64,000 nt of DNA, from the NCBI GenBank assembly GCA_039028155.1, contig JBCCIS010000003.1, positions 89,904 to 153,903 of the forward strand, written 5' to 3'. This document shows, piece after piece, positions 61,258 to 64,000 of this stretch (position 1 is the first letter of the stretch; the number at the start of each line of letters is the position of its first letter). This stretch comes from Pseudomonadota bacterium. GTDB taxonomy: Bacteria > Pseudomonadota > Alphaproteobacteria > SP197. The notes under the pieces were generated by a model that did no database searches, was not told the DNA's origin, and saw only the letters and a list, made by a program, of their open reading frames with translations. Both the position numbers and the translations under genes were made by a program.

Positions 61258-62832
61258 ATGCACGGCAAAGACAACAACGCGGTGTTTCGCGCGCTCGATC
61301 AGTCCGGACAGGGTGTTGTCGCGGTGCGCGATATCCTGGCACGCCTGGAAGGCGCCGGTCTCGATGCCAACGATCCGCGGCTCGACGCCCTGACGCGGGA
61401 ACTCCAACGCCACAGCGACGGCAACCACGGCGCCATCGACAGCATCAGCTTCGATGCGCTGGTGACCGCCGGTCAGTCGCTGCTGGAACGCACCGTCAAG
61501 GAAGAACTGGTCATCCCCCAGTTCTCGAAATTCGCCGACCAGGTGCGCGACATCTTTGACAAGACGAAGGATAACCGGTCAGGCAGCGTCGCCAGCTACA
61601 TTCCCCAGCTTGCCCGCGTCGCGCCTGACCAGTTCGGTGTCGCTGTCTGCACGACAGACGGCCAACGGCTGATCCTGGGCGATGCCACGGTCCCGTTCTC
61701 GTTCCAGTCGAGCTGCAAGCCGATCCTCTACAGCGCCGCGCTTGAATGCCATGGTGCCGATCGTGTCCATGCTCATGTCGGACGCGAACCAAGCGGCCAG
61801 TCGTTCAATGAGCTGACGCTCGACAAGCAGGGTCGGCCCCACAACCCCATGATCAACGCCGGCGCCATCATGTGTTCCAGCTTGCTGCAGCCTGAAGGCG
61901 CCATGGCGGACCGGTTCGAACACTTGTCCAGTCTTATCGAAACATTGGCGGGTGGCCGCCGGCCTGGCTTTGACAACGCCATCTACCACTCAGAGCGTGA
62001 CACGGCCGACCGGAATTTCGCACTTGCCCACTACATGCGTGAGCGCGGCGCCTTTCCCGAAGGAACCGACATCTTCCGAACGCTTGACCTATACTTCGCT
62101 GCCTGTTCCATCCAGATCACGGCAGAGAACATGGCGACGATCGCCGCGACCTTTGCCAATGGCGGCGTTTGTCCCCCGACGGGTGAGCGCGTGTTCAAGG
62201 ACGACACCGTCAAGAACTGCCTGTCGATGATGTACTCCTGCGGGCTTTACGACTATTCGGGCGAGTTCGCGTTTCGTATCGGCATGCCGGCGAAGTCTGG
62301 TGTCTGCGGCGCCATCTTTGCCGTCGTTCCTCAAGTGATGGGCATCGCCGTGTGGTCGCCACGTATCGACGAGCTGGGCAACAGCGTGCGCGGCGTCGAG
62401 TTCTTCAAGCGCCTGGTCGAGACGTTCAACTTTCACAACTACGACGGCATGGTCGACTCGCGGAAGCTCGATCCGCGCCGCCGCCGTCAGACGGCGGAGT
62501 CAAACGCTACCTTCAGCGCGATCCAGGCGGCCAGTCGCGACGATGTCGATGAGTTGAAACGCCTGGTCGCCTGCGGCTATCCGCTAGACCGCGCAGACTA
62601 TGACGGGCGCACACCGCTGCACCTGGCGGCCGCCGAGGGTCATGTCGAAGCGGTGACCTATCTGCTGGTGCAGGCCGTCGCCAGGAATCCCATCGACCGC
62701 TGGGGCAACACTCCGCTCGACGATGCGATACGTCACGATCATCCGGACGTCGCGGATCTGCTGCAACAGTCAGGCGACGAGAACACTTCCGACACGACAG
62801 ATGATGAGGCGGCGAACCGTCAGATTCACTAG
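61258..62832 (+). CDS. glsA: Glutaminase with N-terminal EF-hand-like domain and C-terminal ankyrin repeats
   Basis: 524 residues from ATG 61258, preceded by GGGAG; the ORF is open further upstream but overlaps glnII. Residues 1 to about 95 resemble the EF-hand-like helical domain of animal kidney-type glutaminase (VFRALDQSGQGVVAVRDILARLEGAGL). The serine-dependent glutaminase core spans about 105-410, with the catalytic SxxK as Ser151-Lys154 (QSSCKPILY) and NPMINAGAI. Two ankyrin repeats follow (DGRTPLHLAAAEGHVEAVTYLL, WGNTPLDDAIRHDHPDV). The enzyme hydrolyses glutamine to glutamate and ammonia, the reverse of its neighbour. Confidence 0.92.
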   Translation: MHGKDNNAVFRALDQSGQGVVAVRDILARLEGAGLDANDPRLDALTRELQRHSDGNHGAIDSISFDALVTAGQSLLERTVKEELVIPQFSKFADQVRDIFDKTKDNRSGSVASYIPQLARVAPDQFGVAVCTTDGQRLILGDATVPFSFQSSCKPILYSAALECHGADRVHAHVGREPSGQSFNELTLDKQGRPHNPMINAGAIMCSSLLQPEGAMADRFEHLSSLIETLAGGRRPGFDNAIYHSERDTADRNFALAHYMRERGAFPEGTDIFRTLDLYFAACSIQITAENMATIAATFANGGVCPPTGERVFKDDTVKNCLSMMYSCGLYDYSGEFAFRIGMPAKSGVCGAIFAVVPQVMGIAVWSPRIDELGNSVRGVEFFKRLVETFNFHNYDGMVDSRKLDPRRRRQTAESNATFSAIQAASRDDVDELKRLVACGYPLDRADYDGRTPLHLAAAEGHVEAVTYLLVQAVARNPIDRWGNTPLDDAIRHDHPDVADLLQQSGDENTSDTTDDEAANRQIH

Positions 62833-62886
62833 AGCGCCGCCATGCTTTTCCGCTGCCGTTTCGCTGGCTACCCAGAACGGAGGCAT

Positions 62887-62925
62887 GTGGTTGGGTGGAA
62901 CCGTATCAACGCTTCACCTAACCAC
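62887..62925. terminator. Hairpin between converging glutaminase and SnoaL-like genes
   Basis: GTGGTTGGGTG and CACCTAACCAC form an 11-base stem with one G-U pair and a 17-base loop, placed between the stop codons of two converging genes. It lacks a T-run. Confidence 0.5.
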
Positions 62926-62932
62926 GGCCCCT

Positions 62933-63298
62933 TTAGAACGCGGCCTTCCATTGCTCGGTGTCGATGAACCAGCGTTCTTCGAAGACGAGACTGTCTTTGA
63001 GCTTGAACAGAACCGCGAGTTGGCTGCCATCCGGCACCTTCTCACTCGTCCACTCCATGATCGAGACGACCTCTCCGGCATCGCCGATCTGACGGATTGA
63101 CGTGATGTTGAAGCCCGGCGGCAGCACGGCGCCCAGGTTCTCCAGTGCGCTTCGAAACGCCGCCGTGCCTTCAAGCACATCGTTCTGACCGGGCATCACA
63201 AAGATCATGTCCTCGGTGTAGTCCGCGATCAGCGTATCCCAGTCGCCCCGCGCAACCGCTTCCCATCCACGTTGTACAATGTCAGCATCACTCGCCAT
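62933..63298 (-). CDS. SnoaL-like (NTF2 fold) protein
   Basis: About 121 residues from ATG 63298, which follows GGGGGAGG by five bases. The pattern is typical: DIVQRGWEAVARGDWDTLIADYTEDMIFVMPGQ, VLEGTAAFRSALENLG, IRQIGDAGEVVSIMEW and SLVFEERWFIDTEQW. Relatives include ketosteroid isomerase-like and polyketide cyclase proteins, with many of unknown function. It stands alone. Confidence 0.85.
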   Translation of the reverse strand: MASDADIVQRGWEAVARGDWDTLIADYTEDMIFVMPGQNDVLEGTAAFRSALENLGAVLPPGFNITSIRQIGDAGEVVSIMEWTSEKVPDGSQLAVLFKLKDSLVFEERWFIDTEQWKAAF

Positions 63299-63431
63299 GT
63301 CACCCTCCCCCTCGAATGCATGCATCGTTGATTGCTACGTTGGTCCATTGGTGACTTTGTCAACAGACCCGCATTTTGCACACTAGCGAATCGTCGTTGG
63401 CGAGCCCACAAACCATGGCGGGAATGCGCCG

Positions 63432-63495
63432 AGAGCAGATCGCACTTTATCTGACTCGCTTGCGATACAGATGGAGTGTGTGAATCTGCTCTAGA
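63432..63495. repeat. 64-base palindromic element, copy 2
   Basis: AGAGCAGATCGC on the left and GTGAATCTGCTCTAGA on the right; AGAGCAGAT and ATCTGCTCT are exact inverted repeats. Length and both ends match copy 1 at 29506-29570, while the interior differs and forms a weaker stem. It sits just after the stop of the alpha/beta hydrolase gene. Confidence 0.6.
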
Positions 63496-63497
63496 CG

Positions 63498-64000
63498 TCA
63501 TGCACCGCGTTCACCGCGCGCAATCGCCTCCAGCAGATCGGCCGTCGCCTCGGGCGCGATCACCATGGCGTCGTGGCCGGTGTTGAGTTCGTGGACCGGC
63601 CAGCCGCGCTCTTGCGCGCGCTCTAGGGCGCCACGCGCCGGCGGATAGGCCGGATCGGTGCAGGTGATGTAGTGGGCCGGCAGACCGTTGCCGACCGGAT
63701 GGTCGAGATTGACCGGCGTCGTGAACGTGGCGAACGGATGGGGTGTCAGACGTGGCTCCACAAACGCCACATCGTCCGGCTTCGTTACGCCCAGGCCTTC
63801 CAAAGGCCCGACCGGCAGGCTGACGCCGCCGCTGGACGTTTCGGCAAGCTGGCGCCGGTCTTCGGCCATGTCGGGCGGCAGCAACGAGAACCAGGTCTCG
63901 CCGTCTTCCATGATGGCGGCGTCCAGATAGATCAGCGTAGCGATCCGCTCGGGCACCCGGTCGGCGGCGCCCGTGACGGAACAGCCGCCGAAGCTGTGGG
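63498..64000 (-). CDS. Alpha/beta hydrolase, 5' end outside the window
   Basis: The frame is open to the window edge. The first complete codons spell HSFGGCSVTGAADRVPERIATLIYLDA, so the nucleophile Ser is within the last 14 codons seen and the N-terminal third of the enzyme lies beyond the edge. A catalytic His is in ELNTGHDAMV near the end, and HYITCTDPAYPP precedes it. It resembles the esterase/hydroxynitrile lyase-like group (HSFGG, then LDAAIMEDGETW). The GTG at 63956 is internal, not a start. Confidence 0.88.
   Translation of the reverse strand, partial: HSFGGCSVTGAADRVPERIATLIYLDAAIMEDGETWFSLLPPDMAEDRRQLAETSSGGVSLPVGPLEGLGVTKPDDVAFVEPRLTPHPFATFTTPVNLDHPVGNGLPAHYITCTDPAYPPARGALERAQERGWPVHELNTGHDAMVIAPEATADLLEAIARGERGA

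Overview
The window is about 64 kb of high-GC DNA with no rRNA, tRNA, CRISPR array, transposase, integrase or phage gene that I can see. It reads as the chromosome of a heterotrophic, probably marine alphaproteobacterium of Rhodospirillales type. The reasons are a Shemin-pathway 5-aminolevulinate synthase (hemA), a SAM-II riboswitch in front of metZ, a ROSE-like thermometer in front of an hsp20 gene, a GSII-type glutamine synthetase, and genes for methylated osmolytes (DmdA-like demethylases, choline-sulfatase, a BetA-like choline dehydrogenase, an MttB-family methyltransferase). Taxonomy is inferred from gene content only.

Layout. 1-5.1 kb: the end of a GcvT/DmdA-like gene, a decayed arfB copy, a secreted NHL-repeat metalloprotease and an intact arfB. 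5.1-18.4 kb: DJ-1 protein, choline-sulfatase, SDR, amidase, an acyltransferase-TPR fusion, a two-subunit transketolase, alpha/beta hydrolase, PCMT-like methyltransferase, BetA-like oxidase, DUF488 and a PhyH dioxygenase. 18.7-23.2 kb: RND efflux adaptor and pump. 23.2-25.3 kb: a PrpB-type lyase and a DmdA homologue. 25.4-31.9 kb: an AT-richer lipoprotein gene, an ArsR-SRPBCC-SRPBCC operon with two matching operator-like palindromes, two SnoaL-like proteins, an MttB-family protein and a GNAT. 32-42 kb: class II aldolase, MFS symporter, methyltransferase, flippase, DinB, fasciclin protein, hydrolase-OsmC fusion, and a coupled sugar-acid dehydrogenase/homocysteine methyltransferase pair. 42.2-47.5 kb: hemA, hemerythrin, M55 peptidase, SAM-II/metZ and MarC. 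47.7-54.9 kb: LysE exporter, cfa and three tandem DHA2-type MFS paralogues. 55-60 kb: hsp20 with its sigma-32 promoter and thermometer, rhodanese, and a four-gene SDR/SDR/hydroxyacid dehydrogenase/PPOX operon. 60-64 kb: GSII, a kidney-type-like glutaminase, a SnoaL protein and a truncated alpha/beta hydrolase.

Themes. Several genes handle methylated or quaternary substrates and the methyl groups they release: betC, a betA-like gene, two DmdA/GcvT-like genes, an MttB homologue, a homocysteine methyltransferase and SAM-controlled metZ. They are scattered rather than in one operon, so a joint pathway is an inference. Regulation is readable in four places: SAM-II plus an intrinsic terminator (metZ), sigma-32 plus a ROSE-like hairpin (hsp20), twin palindromes (arsR operon), and a near-consensus sigma-70 promoter (25.5 kb lipoprotein).

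The most unusual signals are gene fossils. A frameshifted, internally deleted copy of arfB lies on the other side of the metalloprotease gene from the intact arfB. A fossil of the cfa 3' end sits between the first and second MFS copies, and pieces of a duplicated terminator sit between the second and third. Together these record how the loci were built by tandem duplication.
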